Shown: positions 1-10,435 of the stretch, in pieces
Position numbering within the stretch: position 1 is the first letter of the stretch
Layout of the letters: each line of letters begins with the position of its first letter
Assembly (NCBI GenBank): GCA_023433825.1
Contig: JAEYTU010000417.1
Coordinates: forward strand, 1-12,214
DNA length: 12,214 bases
Source: Planctomycetota bacterium
GTDB lineage: Bacteria; Planctomycetota; UBA1135; UBA2386
Direction of reading: 5' to 3'
Program-made: the position numbers and the translations under genes
Notes under the pieces: generated by a model
Seen by the model: the letters and a program-made list of their open reading frames with translations, nothing else
What the model was told of the DNA's origin: nothing
Databases searched by the model: none

Positions 1-2378
<2,378 letters not shown>

Positions 2379-2396
2379 CGCAACGAAACCTCTGCA

Positions 2397-2422
2397 CCCC
2401 GCCATCGCGCACCATGGCGGGG
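2397..2422 (+). terminator. GC-rich hairpin after secA, no U-tract
   Basis: A perfect 9-bp inverted repeat, CCCCGCCAT / ATGGCGGGG, with an 8-base loop starts 18 bases after the secA stop codon. There is no run of T after it, so it is at best a U-less intrinsic terminator or an mRNA 3'-end stabiliser. It separates secA from waaA, which suggests they are distinct transcription units. Confidence 0.55.
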
Positions 2423-2513
2423 CGCGACGGCCCGCAGGCGCCGCGATTCCGTGCGCCCCGAGACGGTGCTCGAGGGGCGCCCCGTCGCAGTCCCGCGCCG
2501 GTCGGCCCACGCG

Positions 2514-3893
2514 ATGAACGATCGCCCCGCCGCCCGCGTCTCCGGGATTCGCAGCGCACTGACGATGGGCGTCTACCACGTCCTCTTCGGGCTCGCATTC
2601 CTGATCTACGCGCCGGTGCTGCTGTGGCGCCTCGCGTTCGACCCGCGCTATCGGACCGGCATCCGCGAACGAATGGGGGCGATGCCGATCCTCGACTCGG
2701 CGTCACCGGTCGTGTGGATCCACGGCGTGTCGGTCGGCGAGGTCAAAGCGGCTGGGACGTTGATCGCGCGGCTCCGCGCCGAACGGCCCGACCTTCGACT
2801 CGTCCTGTCGTCGACGACGCCTGCGGGACACGCGCTCGCGCGGAAGCTGCATCCGGATCTGACCGTCGTCTTCTATCCGCTGGACTTCGGGCCGTTCCCC
2901 GGTCGCGCGTTGCGCCGCATCCGTCCGGCGTGCGTGCTGCTGATGGAACTCGAGATCTGGCCGAACTTCCTCGAAGTCGCCGCGCGACGTGGGATCCCGG
3001 TCGCCGTCATCAACGGTCGGATGTCGGAGAAGAGCTTTCGCGGCTATCGACGCTTGCGCGGACTGCTCCCGCAGTTCGATCGCATCCAGGTCTACTGTGT
3101 CCAGGACGCGTCGTATCGGCGCCGCCTGCTCGACCTCGGCGTCGACGGTGCGCGGATCGAGGTGACCGGCAACATGAAGTACGACAGCGTCGCGTTGCGC
3201 GACCCCGCGTGGGAGACCGTCGAACTCCGACGCTGGCTGTCGCCGGATGGGCAGCCGGTCGTCGTCGCAGGCTCGACCCACGACGACGAAGAGCTGCGTC
3301 TCGCCGACCTCGTGAGGCGGCTGAAGGCAGCCACGGTGCCGGCGCTTCGCCTCGTCGTCGCGCCTCGGCACCCCGAGCGAACGCCGACGATCGTCGAAGC
3401 GCTGACCCGCGCCGGACACAGCACGGTCCGCTGGAGCGAGACGCAGCAAGGTCGAACCGCACTTCGCACGGACGACGTTCTCGTCGTCGACACGATCGGT
3501 CAGCTCGAGACGTTCTACGGTGCGTGCGACGTCGCCTTCGTCGGCGGCAGTCTGGTCGCGCACGGCGGCCAGAACATGCTCGAGCCCGCGGCGCTCGGGA
3601 AGGCCGTCGTGTTCGGGCCGCACACCAACAACTTCCGCACCGACGTACGCCTGCTGATCGCCGGTGACGCCGTCTGCCAAGTTCGCGACGTCGACCAGTT
3701 GCAGACGTGCCTCGCCGATCTGCTGCGCGACGGCGATCGGCGTCGAGCGCTGGGCGATCGCGCCGTCGCCGTGATCCGCTGCAACCAAGGCGCGACCGAG
3801 CGCACCCTGCAGGCGCTGCGTCCGCTGCTGGCAGGGGTCGTCGCAGCCCAGGTCCGCGTCGATCCGACCGTCAGGCCGCGAACAGGAGCGTGA
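2514..3893 (+). CDS. waaA: 3-deoxy-D-manno-octulosonic acid (Kdo) transferase
   Basis: WaaA (KdtA) transfers Kdo from CMP-Kdo to the lipid A precursor at the cytoplasmic face of the inner membrane, so it marks an organism with Kdo-bearing lipopolysaccharide. Using the ATG at 2514 the protein has 459 residues; the family is usually 420-430. An earlier GTG (2451) and a later ATG (2565, just before the membrane segment) are alternatives, and none has a clear ribosome-binding site. A hydrophobic anchor lies at about 20-40, followed by the basic segment FDPRYRTGIRERMG. The N-terminal glycosyltransferase fold carries HGVSVGE, with Glu76 as the likely catalytic base. The C-terminal fold carries APRHPER (about 283-289) and GGSLVAHGGQNMLEPAALGK (from about 344), typical of the CMP-Kdo site. 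It follows the family closely from end to end. Whether it adds one or two Kdo residues cannot be read from sequence. Confidence 0.95.
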   Translation: MNDRPAARVSGIRSALTMGVYHVLFGLAFLIYAPVLLWRLAFDPRYRTGIRERMGAMPILDSASPVVWIHGVSVGEVKAAGTLIARLRAERPDLRLVLSSTTPAGHALARKLHPDLTVVFYPLDFGPFPGRALRRIRPACVLLMELEIWPNFLEVAARRGIPVAVINGRMSEKSFRGYRRLRGLLPQFDRIQVYCVQDASYRRRLLDLGVDGARIEVTGNMKYDSVALRDPAWETVELRRWLSPDGQPVVVAGSTHDDEELRLADLVRRLKAATVPALRLVVAPRHPERTPTIVEALTRAGHSTVRWSETQQGRTALRTDDVLVVDTIGQLETFYGACDVAFVGGSLVAHGGQNMLEPAALGKAVVFGPHTNNFRTDVRLLIAGDAVCQVRDVDQLQTCLADLLRDGDRRRALGDRAVAVIRCNQGATERTLQALRPLLAGVVAAQVRVDPTVRPRTGA

Positions 3894-3947
3894 GCAGCGT
3901 CGCGACCGAGACGATCGCGAGGACGAACGACATCCGATCGACGCTGC
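3894..3947. repeat. 9-bp inverted repeat directly after waaA
   Basis: GCAGCGTCG at 3894-3902 is perfectly complementary to CGACGCTGC at 3939-3947, with 36 bases between. The first arm begins at the base after the waaA stop codon. It could fold as a long-looped stem at the mRNA 3' end, upstream of the tighter hairpin at 3961-3984. Function is not known; a protein-binding palindrome is possible. Confidence 0.4.
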
Positions 3948-3960
3948 GGCGATGCGTGCT

Positions 3961-3984
3961 GCGGGGCGACGCGACACGCCCCGC
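3961..3984 (+). terminator. GC-rich hairpin after waaA, no U-tract
   Basis: A perfect 8-bp stem, GCGGGGCG / CGCCCCGC, with an 8-base loop lies 67 bases after the waaA stop. It has the same design as the hairpin after secA (G/C-rich stem, 8-base loop, no T-run). It is the best candidate for the 3' end of the waaA transcript. Confidence 0.5.
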
Positions 3985-4100
3985 CGTCCGCATCCGGCCG
4001 GCGTCATCGTCGTTCCGATCCCCTGTTCGTGCCGTCGTTCTCACGCGGCCGACCACTAGCGGCTCCGATCAGATCGGTAACCGCACCCCGAGAACGATCG

Positions 4101-4129
4101 TGGCGACGAGTCTGCGGCCGCGGTAGCCT
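4101..4129 (+). promoter_or_regulatory. Candidate sigma-70-like promoter for metK
   Basis: TGGCGA (4101-4106) and TAGCCT (4124-4129) are separated by 17 bases. The -10 box is followed by a C-rich stretch (TCCTCCGCCCC), resembling the sequences after the proposed boxes before rplM and yebC. Transcription would start near 4136, giving a leader of about 85 bases. The match to the -35 consensus is weak. Confidence 0.4.
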
Positions 4130-4219
4130 CCTCCGCCCCAACGAACGGTGTCTCCCGTCGACGCCGACGAATCGCACAGCCCTCCACGTTCAGCAGCACA
4201 CGTCCCATCAGGAAGATCC

Positions 4220-5401
4220 ATGGCCGAGGAACTCAGACTCTTCACCAGTGAGTCCGTCAGCGAAGGTCACCCCGACAAGGTCTGCGACCAGATTTCCGAC
4301 GGCATCCTCGACGCAATCTTCGCGCAGGATCCGGAGTCACGTGTCGCTTGCGAGACGCTCGTCTCCCGCGGACTCGTCGTCGTGACCGGCGAGATCACGA
4401 CGAAAGCGCAGATCAACTACCAGGACGTCGTTCGCGACGTGGTCAAGGAGATCGGCTACGACGACCCGAGCATCGGTTTCGACGCGAACTCGTGCGCCGT
4501 TCTGACGGCGATCGGCACGCAGTCGCCGGACATCGCGCTTGGCGTCGACGAGTCGACCTCGCAGAGCAAGGAACAGGGCGCCGGCGATCAGGGGATGATG
4601 TTCGGCTACGCGTGCCGCGAGACCGAGTCGCTGATGCCGTTCCCGATCCACTACTCGCACCGAATGCTCGAAGCGCTGGCCGCCGAGCGGAAGAGCGGCA
4701 AGACGAAGTTCCTGCGCCCGGACGCGAAGTCGCAGTTGACCGTCGAGTACGACGCGTCCGGCAATCCGATCCGCATCCACACCGTCGTCATCTCGCACCA
4801 GCACTCGGCCGACGTCGACGACAAGACGCTGAAGGCCGCGCTGCGCAGCTCGGCCGAGGCGGTGTTGCCGGCGAAGATGCTCGACAAGGAAACGCGTTGG
4901 TTCCTGAATCCGACCGGTCGCTTCGTCGAAGGTGGCCCGAAGGCCGACGCCGGTCTGACCGGCCGCAAGATCATCGTCGACACGTACGGCGGAATGGGCC
5001 GTCACGGTGGTGGCGCGTTCTCGGGCAAGGACCCGAGCAAGGTCGACCGTTCGGCCGCCTACGCCGCACGATGGGTCGCGAAGAACGTCGTCGCAGCCGG
5101 CCTCGCCGATCGCTGCGAAGTGCAGGTCGCCTACGCGATCGGCGTCGCCGAACCGGTCAGCATTCGTTGTGACACGTTCGGCACGGGCAAGGTGCCGGAG
5201 GCCGATCTGACGCGGATCGTCCGCAAGGTGTTCGACCTGCGTCCGGCGCGGATCATCTCGCACCTTCAGTTGAAGCGGCCGATCTACCGGCCGACTGCGC
5301 GATACGGCCACTTCGGCCGTTCGGGCGACGGCTTCCGGTGGGAGCTGCTCGACAAGGTCGACGCGCTGAAGGCCGAAGCGAAGGGCGTCGCGGCGCGCTG
5401 A
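4220..5401 (+). CDS. metK: S-adenosylmethionine synthetase
   Basis: MetK joins ATP and methionine to make S-adenosylmethionine, releasing phosphate and diphosphate in the cytosol; the product is the cell's main methyl donor. From the ATG at 4220 the protein is 393 residues, close to the 384 of E. coli. This start is chosen because family homology begins at once (MAEELRLFTSESVSEGHPDK) and AGGAAG lies four bases upstream; the open frame continues upstream to an ATG-like start at 4148 without family similarity. Landmarks are HPDK (17-20, nucleotide contact), the signature GAGDQGMMFGYA (120-131), and the glycine-rich loop GGGAFSGKDPSKVDRS (about 263-280). The C-terminus RPTARYGHFGR is also typical. 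All expected motifs are present. A hairpin follows the gene at 5424-5440. Confidence 0.98.
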   Translation: MAEELRLFTSESVSEGHPDKVCDQISDGILDAIFAQDPESRVACETLVSRGLVVVTGEITTKAQINYQDVVRDVVKEIGYDDPSIGFDANSCAVLTAIGTQSPDIALGVDESTSQSKEQGAGDQGMMFGYACRETESLMPFPIHYSHRMLEALAAERKSGKTKFLRPDAKSQLTVEYDASGNPIRIHTVVISHQHSADVDDKTLKAALRSSAEAVLPAKMLDKETRWFLNPTGRFVEGGPKADAGLTGRKIIVDTYGGMGRHGGGAFSGKDPSKVDRSAAYAARWVAKNVVAAGLADRCEVQVAYAIGVAEPVSIRCDTFGTGKVPEADLTRIVRKVFDLRPARIISHLQLKRPIYRPTARYGHFGRSGDGFRWELLDKVDALKAEAKGVAAR

Positions 5402-5423
5402 TCGCAACGCGGGACGCGCACCG

Positions 5424-5440
5424 GCGGCGCGCGGCGCCGC
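5424..5440 (+). terminator. GC-rich hairpin after metK, no U-tract
   Basis: GCGGCGC / GCGCCGC form a perfect 7-bp stem around a 3-base loop (GCG), 23 bases after the metK stop. No T-run follows. Confidence 0.45.
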
Positions 5441-5507
5441 GGAGATTCCTCGCGCGCCCGGTTTCCCGGCATCCTCCACGGACTACAACTCCGCCGTGGG
5501 GCATGCC

Positions 5508-6563
5508 ATGGACGAAGCGCAACTCGAAGTCTTCTTCTGCGACCTGTGCAACACGTCGGTGCCCGAGTCGGACCTCGCGTCCGGACGAGCCCGGCGACTG
5601 CACGGCAAGATCCTCGGCGCGTGCTGCGTCGACGTCGTGCAAGGCCCGACGCCGCCGCCCGGCGCCAGCGGCCGCTCGCAACTCGGAGCCGCTGTCGCGT
5701 TGTTGGTCGCAGTGGCCGGCGCCGCCGTCTTCCTCGACTGGCGACTGTCGGACGAACTCGGTCGGACACGCGGTGACGTCGCCGGACTCGTCGACTCGCT
5801 GCGATCGCAGACCGATCGGATGGGGATGCTCGAACGTCGCCTCGAAGCGACGCCGACGCGGGCCGATCTCGATCCGCTGACGCGGGAGATCGGCGTCGCG
5901 CAGGGAAGTGCGCGTTCGGCCGTCGAGGCGCTCGACGAACCATTGCGTGGCCTCGGCCGCGGGATCGACGCGGTGGCTGGCACCGTCGCCGAACTGAAGC
6001 AGGCGACCGCTGGACACGCGGCGCGCTTCGATCGTCTCGACGCCGAGGTGCAGCGCTTGGCGGGAGACCTCGCAGAGTGGAAGGCCACACCGCGGGTCGC
6101 AGCTCCGGCCGAACCGCGTGCGCCGACCCCTGCGATCGACGACGGGGCGATCCCTGCACCGACGCCGAGCAGCGAGCCGCAACTTCCGCCCGAGCTCGCG
6201 CACCAGGTCGCGCGTCTCGACGACAGCGATCCGGGGACTCGGTTCGAAGCCGTCGACAAGCTCGTCCAGTCGAAGCACCCACTCGTCCTCCCGGCGCTGC
6301 TCCGCGCCGTCAAGGACGGCGACCCGTTCGTGCGTCGCTTGACGGTCGATGGGCTCGCGGCATTTCGAAAGGTCGAGACCGTCGACACGCTGATCGACGC
6401 GCTCGCCGATCCAGAGAGCATCGTGCGTCTCGCGGCGTTCGTCGCGCTGAAGAACGTGACCGGACAGAAGTTCGCCTACGAGCCGGATGCCAATCGCGAC
6501 GATCGACTCGCAGGTCAACGTCGCTGGCAGGACTGGTGGAAGAACGCTCGCACGACGTTCTGA
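5508..6563 (+). CDS. Membrane-anchored HEAT-repeat protein with N-terminal zinc-ribbon-like motif
   Basis: No specific function is recognised. Taking the ATG at 5508 (an in-frame GTG at 5496 is the alternative), the product has 351 residues in clear sections. At 11-40 it has CDLC followed 24 residues later by CC, a likely metal-binding knuckle. At about 59-76 there is one transmembrane helix (LGAAVALLVAVAGAAVFL). About 80-190 is charged, with heptad-like spacing, and is probably a coiled coil. A Pro/Ala-rich linker follows (about 190-222). From about 225 to 325 there are HEAT-type helical repeats (SKHPLVLPALLRAVKDGDPF and VDTLIDALADPESIVRLAAF), ending in a Trp-rich tail RWQDWWKN. With the N-terminal knuckle in the cytosol, the repeats would face the periplasm or equivalent compartment. 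HEAT repeats usually bind proteins, so a scaffold or sensor role is a guess. Codon use matches the neighbouring housekeeping genes. Confidence 0.85.
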   Translation: MDEAQLEVFFCDLCNTSVPESDLASGRARRLHGKILGACCVDVVQGPTPPPGASGRSQLGAAVALLVAVAGAAVFLDWRLSDELGRTRGDVAGLVDSLRSQTDRMGMLERRLEATPTRADLDPLTREIGVAQGSARSAVEALDEPLRGLGRGIDAVAGTVAELKQATAGHAARFDRLDAEVQRLAGDLAEWKATPRVAAPAEPRAPTPAIDDGAIPAPTPSSEPQLPPELAHQVARLDDSDPGTRFEAVDKLVQSKHPLVLPALLRAVKDGDPFVRRLTVDGLAAFRKVETVDTLIDALADPESIVRLAAFVALKNVTGQKFAYEPDANRDDRLAGQRRWQDWWKNARTTF

Positions 6564-6645
6564 CGACTACGACGAACTCGGTTTCGCATCCGTGCAGCGA
6601 CGCGCGCGCTGGCGTGCGTGTGTCGAGATTCACGCGTTGCCGCCG

Positions 6646-6673
6646 TTGAGGTGACGCGGACGCGCGGCATGAT
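6646..6673 (+). promoter_or_regulatory. Candidate promoter for pyk
   Basis: TTGAGG (6646-6651) and CATGAT (6668-6673) each match four of six consensus bases of a sigma-70 promoter and are 16 bases apart. Transcription would begin near 6680, downstream of the GTG at 6618 and the ATGs at 6669 and 6672. That supports translation from the ATG at 6720. Confidence 0.35.
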
Positions 6674-6719
6674 GCGCCGCTCCCCGAAGCGGTCCACAGC
6701 CGCGCTGCGCCACGTTCGC

Positions 6720-8174
<1,455 letters not shown>

Positions 8175-8189
8175 TCTCGGCCGGTAGTG

Positions 8190-8205
8190 CCGCGATTCTT
8201 CGCGG
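8190..8205 (+). terminator. Hairpin after pyk, no U-tract
   Basis: CCGCGA / TCGCGG form a 6-bp perfect stem with a TTCT tetraloop, 15 bases after the pyk stop. Almost the same hairpin occurs inverted at 11958-11973. Confidence 0.45.
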
Positions 8206-8301
8206 AGCGCAACTGCTTGTCGGATTCGTTCCTTGGCGGTGTCCGGTTGGTGATCGGGTCGCGAGCGGCACGTGAGGCCCCCGGCAAGCGCTGTCCCATC
8301 G

Positions 8302-8331
8302 CGCGCCGCGATGCGCCGCCGGCGCGGCGCG
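8302..8331 (+). terminator. Strong GC hairpin in the pyk-rplM spacer
   Basis: CGCGCCGCG (8302-8310) pairs perfectly with CGCGGCGCG (8323-8331) across a 12-base loop; an alternative 6-bp stem can form at 8313-8330. It sits 21 bases before the proposed rplM -35 box, so it could end pyk transcription. It could also be a protein-binding palindrome ahead of the ribosomal protein promoter. No T-run is present. Confidence 0.4.
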
Positions 8332-8351
8332 ACCGACGCGAAACAGCCGCC

Positions 8352-8379
8352 TTGATTCGCCATCGGTCGTCGCTAGCAT
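8352..8379 (+). promoter_or_regulatory. Candidate sigma-70-like promoter for rplM-rpsI
   Basis: TTGATT (8352-8357) and TAGCAT (8374-8379) are 16 bases apart, each matching four of six consensus bases. The -10 box is followed by CCTCGCCC, similar to the sequence after the metK -10 box. The start would fall near 8386, about 42 bases before the rplM start codon. This is the best-looking promoter in the window. Confidence 0.5.
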
Positions 8380-8427
8380 CCTCGCCCTTTCCCTGGCCGA
8401 CCTCCGAGCCGTCGACCCGCACGATCC

Positions 8428-8892
8428 ATGACGAAGACCACCTTTGCGACCCTGGCGGACCACGCCAAGGCGATGAACACTTGGCACATCGTCGACGCTT
8501 CGCAGTACGTCCTCGGACGTATGGCGACCGTGATTGCGAGTGTGCTGATGGGCAAGCACCGCCCGCTGTACACCCCGCACATGAACGTCGGCGAAGGTGT
8601 GATCGTCGTGAACGCCGCCCGCCTGATCGTGACGTCCCAGAAGATGGAGACGGAAGAGCACACGCACTGGTCGGGCTTCCCGGGCGGCTTGAAGACGCGC
8701 AAGCTCGGCCAGATGGTCGCCACGAACCCGGAGGCGGTCGTCAAGGACGCGGTTCGCCGGATGCTGCCGAAGAACCGGATCGGCCGGGAGATGCTGCGGC
8801 GACTGAAGGTCTACGCCGGTGCGGACCACCCGCACGTCGCGCAGACGCCGACGGAACTGACGGCTGGACTGACGAAGTTCGCGTCGAACTGA
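8428..8892 (+). CDS. rplM: 50S ribosomal protein L13
   Basis: L13 is an early-assembling protein of the large ribosomal subunit that binds 23S rRNA. The product is 154 residues. After a short N-terminal extension it shows the family pattern WHIVDASQYVLGRMAT (19-34), GKHRPLYTPHMNVGEGVIVVN and the central HWSGFPGGLKTRKLG, then MLPKNRIGREMLRRLKVYAGADHPH near the end. The ATG at 8428 is preferred to the internal ATG at 8473 because an extension of this sort is common in L13. Neither start has a good ribosome-binding site. rpsI follows after 110 bases, and the two are the conserved L13-S9 pair, probably cotranscribed from the promoter at 8352-8379. Confidence 0.98.
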   Translation: MTKTTFATLADHAKAMNTWHIVDASQYVLGRMATVIASVLMGKHRPLYTPHMNVGEGVIVVNAARLIVTSQKMETEEHTHWSGFPGGLKTRKLGQMVATNPEAVVKDAVRRMLPKNRIGREMLRRLKVYAGADHPHVAQTPTELTAGLTKFASN

Positions 8893-8925
8893 CCAGAACC
8901 CGCGGATCTCGACGCCCGCCGTCGG

Positions 8926-8979
8926 ACCTCGAACCCCGCTACCTCGAACCTCTGACCTCGAATCTCTCTGACCTCACGC
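8926..8979. repeat. Imperfect short tandem repeat in the rplM-rpsI spacer
   Basis: ACCTCGAAC occurs at 8926 and 8941, ACCTCGAAT at 8955, and a degenerate ACCTCACGC at 8971, so the period is 14-16 bases. The repeats fill most of the spacer between rplM and the rpsI ribosome-binding site. In the frame that reads them as SNLEP-like units there is no independent gene. Confidence 0.6.
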
Positions 8980-8986
8980 TGAGCAC

Positions 8987-8992
8987 GAAGGA
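8987..8992 (+). promoter_or_regulatory. Ribosome-binding site fixing the TTG start of rpsI
   Basis: GAAGGA lies ten bases before the TTG at 9003. A stop codon in the same frame (TGA at 8997-8999) lies immediately upstream and no ATG or GTG precedes the conserved region, so this site and the TTG define the rpsI start. Confidence 0.6.
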
Positions 8993-9002
8993 CTGGTGAG
9001 CT

Positions 9003-9404
9003 TTGGCCCTGAAGAACGATCCGTATGTGTGGGGGACCGGCCGACGGAAGACGGCCGTGGCCCGCGTCCGCATCAAGACCGGTAGCGGCCAGTTCCACGT
9101 GAACGGCAAGCCGATCGACGAGTTCTTCACGACGCACGACACCCGGCGCATCGCGACGCAGTCGTTGACGGCGACCGAGAGTGCGGCGAGCTACGACGTG
9201 TTCGTGACCGTGGATGGTGGCGGGGTGATCGGTCAAGCCGGCGCCGTCAGCCTCGGACTGGCTCGGGCGCTGAAGCTGGACAACCCGAACCTCGAGCCGA
9301 ACCTGCGTGAGAACGGATTGCTGACGCGCGACTCGCGCAAGGTCGAACGCAAGAAGTACGGCCGCCGCAAGGCCCGTCGTTCGACGCAGTTCTCGAAGCG
9401 CTGA
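9003..9404 (+). CDS. rpsI: 30S ribosomal protein S9
   Basis: S9 belongs to the head of the small ribosomal subunit; its C-terminal tail reaches the P-site tRNA. The 133-residue product shows VWGTGRRKTAVARVRIKTGSG (9-29, in the typical S9 position), the GKPIDEFF segment, AVSLGLARAL, and the universal basic tail ending in FSKR. Translation has to start at TTG (9003) because an in-frame stop lies just upstream and there is no ATG or GTG before the conserved part. It is one of the few host genes here with a clear Shine-Dalgarno sequence, which may compensate for the weak start codon and keep S9 in balance with L13. A hairpin follows 11 bases after the stop. Confidence 0.98.
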   Translation: MALKNDPYVWGTGRRKTAVARVRIKTGSGQFHVNGKPIDEFFTTHDTRRIATQSLTATESAASYDVFVTVDGGGVIGQAGAVSLGLARALKLDNPNLEPNLRENGLLTRDSRKVERKKYGRRKARRSTQFSKR

Positions 9405-9414
9405 TCGCGAACGA

Positions 9415-9436
9415 CGCACCGGGACGGCTCGGTGCG
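9415..9436 (+). terminator. Hairpin after rpsI, no U-tract
   Basis: CGCACCG / CGGTGCG form a perfect 7-bp stem with an 8-base loop, ending the L13-S9 unit. A second small palindrome, GACCGAcTCGGTC, follows at 9438-9450. No T-run is present. Confidence 0.5.
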
Positions 9437-9480
9437 CGACCGACTCGGTCCGCGATCGACACGCGCGGCGACTCCGCACC

Positions 9481-9508
9481 CTGGCTTCCCGTGCGGTGCG
9501 CGTAGACT
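9481..9508 (+). promoter_or_regulatory. Candidate sigma-70-like promoter for yebC
   Basis: TAGACT (9503-9508) resembles the proposed -10 boxes of metK and rplM and is followed by a pyrimidine-rich stretch. The -35 (CTGGCT, 9481-9486, 16 bases upstream) is poor. A start near 9515 would leave a leader of about 36 bases. Confidence 0.35.
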
Positions 9509-9550
9509 CGGTCCCTCCTCGACCTTCGCGACGCGCGACCTCGTCCGAAC

Positions 9551-10312
9551 ATGGCCGGACACTCTCACTCCTCGAACATCAAGTTCCGCAAGGCGCGCGT
9601 GGATCAGCTCCGCGCGAAAGCCTTCACGAAGCTGGCGCGGATGATCACGGTCGCCGCGAAGCTTGGAGGTGGCGATCCGGATGCGAATCCGAGGCTCCGG
9701 CTCGCCGTCGAGAAGGCGCGGTTGATCAGCGTGCCGCGCGAGAACATCGAGCGGGCGATCAAGAAGGGGACCGGTGGACTCGACGGCGTCGACTACGAAG
9801 AACTTCAGTACGAGGGATTCGGTCCCGGCGGCGTCGCGATCCTGCTCGAAGTGCTGACCGACAACCGCCACCGCACGGCGGCAGAACTTCGCCAGATCTT
9901 CGAGAAGGGTGGCGGCAATCTCGGCGCGACCGGCGCGGTCGCTTGGATGTTCGAACGCCGCGCGATCTTTCCAGTCGCCGGAGCCGAGGGTCCGACCGAG
10001 GAACAACTGTTGTCGATCGCGCTCGATGCCGGTGCCCAGGATCTCGTCGTCGTGCCCGGCGGCTTCGAAGTCCACGGGGAGCCGAGCGCATTTCTGGCGA
10101 TCAAGTCTGCGCTCGAAGCGGCGTCGATCCCGACCGGCGGCGGCGCGCTCGCCTACGTCACGAAGACGAAGACCGACGTCACCGATCCGGCGCTCGCGCG
10201 GAAGGTCATCGGTTTGCTCGACGCACTCGACGATCTGGACGACGTGCAGAACTGCTACGCGAACCACGAGTTCACCGAGGCCGTCGTGGCCGCGCTCGAG
10301 CAGGACGCATGA
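9551..10312 (+). CDS. yebC: YebC/PmpR family protein
   Basis: The 253-residue product has the family's hallmark start, MAGHSHSSNIKFRKARVDQ, then FTKLARMITVAAKLGGGDPDANPRL and the conserved VPRENIERAIKKGTG (about 57-71), followed by the typical two alternating alpha/beta domains. Family members were long annotated as DNA-binding regulators. More recent work links them to translation, where they help ribosomes past proline-rich stretches, and a mitochondrial relative (TACO1) acts the same way. The position just after rpsI, with its own putative promoter, fits a translation role, though this gene often sits near ruvC and does not do so here. There is no Shine-Dalgarno sequence before the ATG. 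The IS element lies about 50 bases downstream and leaves the gene intact. Confidence 0.96.
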   Translation: MAGHSHSSNIKFRKARVDQLRAKAFTKLARMITVAAKLGGGDPDANPRLRLAVEKARLISVPRENIERAIKKGTGGLDGVDYEELQYEGFGPGGVAILLEVLTDNRHRTAAELRQIFEKGGGNLGATGAVAWMFERRAIFPVAGAEGPTEEQLLSIALDAGAQDLVVVPGGFEVHGEPSAFLAIKSALEAASIPTGGGALAYVTKTKTDVTDPALARKVIGLLDALDDLDDVQNCYANHEFTEAVVAALEQDA

Positions 10313-10333
10313 CGCGCGCAAACGAGACCCATC

Positions 10334-10353
10334 GCAGCCCGCGATCGGGCCGC
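10334..10353 (+). terminator. Hairpin between yebC and the IS element
   Basis: A 20-base hairpin starts 22 bases after the yebC stop: GC, an A-C mismatch, then GCCCG / CGGGC around a CGAT loop. It probably ends the yebC transcript. It sits 12 bases from the left inverted repeat, so the insertion landed just beside it. Confidence 0.45.
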
Positions 10354-10365
10354 AGCCCAGATGAG

Positions 10366-10385
10366 ATGAGAGGGCCGGTCCGCTC
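10366..10385 (+). repeat. Left inverted repeat of the IS element
   Basis: ATGAGAGGGCCGGTCCGCTC matches the reverse complement of the right repeat at 18 of 20 positions, including the first 13 without a break. The five bases before it (ATGAG) repeat its own first five. Confidence 0.85.
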
Positions 10386-10417
10386 TCGCAGTCGGCAAGA
10401 ATCGCCGCTGCACACTC

Positions 10418-10423
10418 AAGGAG
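10418..10423 (+). promoter_or_regulatory. Transposase ribosome-binding site
   Basis: AAGGAG lies 12 bases before the ATG at 10436. It stands out because most host genes in the window lack such a site. Confidence 0.55.
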
Positions 10424-10435
10424 CGAATCCGACCC

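Larger units (their letters stand above)
3894..4219. other. waaA-metK intergenic region, 326 bases
   Basis: I see no convincing gene here. The left half holds the inverted repeat at 3894-3947 and the hairpin at 3961-3984. A near-palindrome CCGATCaGATCGG lies at 4065-4077. The right half has a candidate promoter at 4101-4129 and about 85 bases of putative metK leader. I looked for a SAM-sensing riboswitch ahead of metK and found none of the architectures I know. A minus-strand reading frame (3871-4056) ends in a 20-residue hydrophobic tail but runs through the strong hairpin and overlaps the end of waaA, so I did not call it. Confidence 0.6.

Noticed and set aside
3871..4056. 61-codon minus frame ending in a hydrophobic tail (MSFVLAIVSVATLLTLLFAA)
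   Set aside because: The tail is attractive and a tiny membrane peptide cannot be excluded, but the frame overlaps the waaA end, runs through the hairpin at 3961-3984, and has irregular codon use in its first two thirds.
4130..4219. SAM or SAH riboswitch in the metK leader
   Set aside because: I looked for known conserved cores and stems and found none; only short weak hairpins are present.
4074..4222. Minus-strand 49-codon frame ending in LVATIVLGVRLPI
   Set aside because: Its start is the complement of the metK start codon and it lies across the proposed metK promoter; no ribosome-binding site or homology seen.
4337..5479. 380-codon minus frame opposite metK
   Set aside because: Antisense shadow of a certain metK; no independent signals.
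8926..8979. CRISPR-like array
   Set aside because: Units are about 9 bases with 5-7 base gaps, far too short for CRISPR repeats and spacers.
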